Positions 16,877 to 16,950 of a stretch of DNA of 16,950 bases are shown here, piece after piece. The stretch is taken from assembly GCA_002729295.1 (NCBI GenBank), contig PBTU01000043.1, forward strand, positions 1 through 16,950, written 5' to 3'. Position 1 is the first letter of the stretch. Each line of letters starts with the position of its first letter. The notes under the pieces are model-generated. The model saw only the letters and a list, made by a program, of their open reading frames with translations, searched no databases and was not told the origin of the DNA. The stretch comes from Verrucomicrobiales bacterium (lineage in GTDB: Bacteria > Verrucomicrobiota > Verrucomicrobiia > Verrucomicrobiales > Akkermansiaceae). Position numbers and translations under genes: made by a program.

Positions 16877-16950
16877 CTATTTTCTGCGACGCTTGCCAGC
16901 TAAGAAAGCAAACCCGAGAAGCGCGGTCAGGGAGGTGCTTGGTTCAGGAA
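16877..16950 (-). CDS. C-terminus of a PEP-CTERM exosortase substrate, 5' part outside window
   Basis: Only the last 24 codons and the TAG stop (16879-16877) are inside the window. They read PEPSTSLTALLGFAFLAGKR followed by RRK and the stop. That is a complete PEP-CTERM sorting signal: the PEP triplet, a hydrophobic helix of about 14 residues and a basic tail. Proteins with this tail are exported and then processed by an exosortase (EpsH/XrtA-type), with roles at the outer surface or in extracellular matrix. The identity of the protein itself cannot be seen. Its terminator lies just downstream. Confidence 0.88.
   Translation of the reverse strand, partial: PEPSTSLTALLGFAFLAGKRRRK

Overview
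The window looks like a chromosomal segment from a member of the Verrucomicrobiota, probably a Verrucomicrobiales-type aquatic bacterium. The evidence is the combination of a planctomycete/verrucomicrobial-style cytochrome (PSCyt1-DUF1549-DUF1553) paired with a DUF1501 protein, a DUF5069 protein, a verrucomicrobial-looking Na+/H+ antiporter, and the tail of a PEP-CTERM exosortase substrate at the right edge. Coding density is very high: no gap between genes exceeds about 190 bases. I see no tRNA, rRNA, CRISPR array, insertion sequence or phage gene, so the segment reads as core or slowly evolving chromosome, not as a mobile island.

Left part (1-7390, minus strand, transcribed right to left). 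Four tightly packed genes form a probable operon: a secreted c-type cytochrome protein (PSCyt1/DUF1549/DUF1553), a Tat-type DUF1501 protein, a large secreted TPR protein with a central beta-rich region, and a second secreted TPR-like protein that starts with TTG, overlaps its predecessor by four bases and runs off the left edge. This is the most unusual part of the window. The DUF1553/DUF1501 pair is well known in these phyla but functionally obscure, and here it is joined to two exported repeat proteins.

Middle (7555-10471, minus strand). A predicted lipoprotein with coiled-coil character, a multi-pass Na+/H+ antiporter of the ion-transporter superfamily, and riboflavin synthase (ribE) lie head to tail. 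Only one base separates the antiporter from ribE.

Right part. From a divergent start, 10572-14119 on the plus strand encodes a DUF58 protein and a membrane-anchored transglutaminase-like protein that overlap by one base. This is the usual DUF58/transglutaminase pair, but no MoxR ATPase is present beside it. A strong bidirectional terminator separates it from a convergent DUF5069 gene (minus strand). A UvrD/Rep-type DNA helicase follows on the plus strand, and the window ends with the C-terminus of a PEP-CTERM protein coming in on the minus strand behind its own terminator.

Almost none of the start codons has a recognisable Shine-Dalgarno sequence. I found no convincing wholly new system. The best candidate for an undescribed functional unit is the four-gene cytochrome/DUF1501/TPR operon, particularly the beta-rich insert of the large TPR protein.
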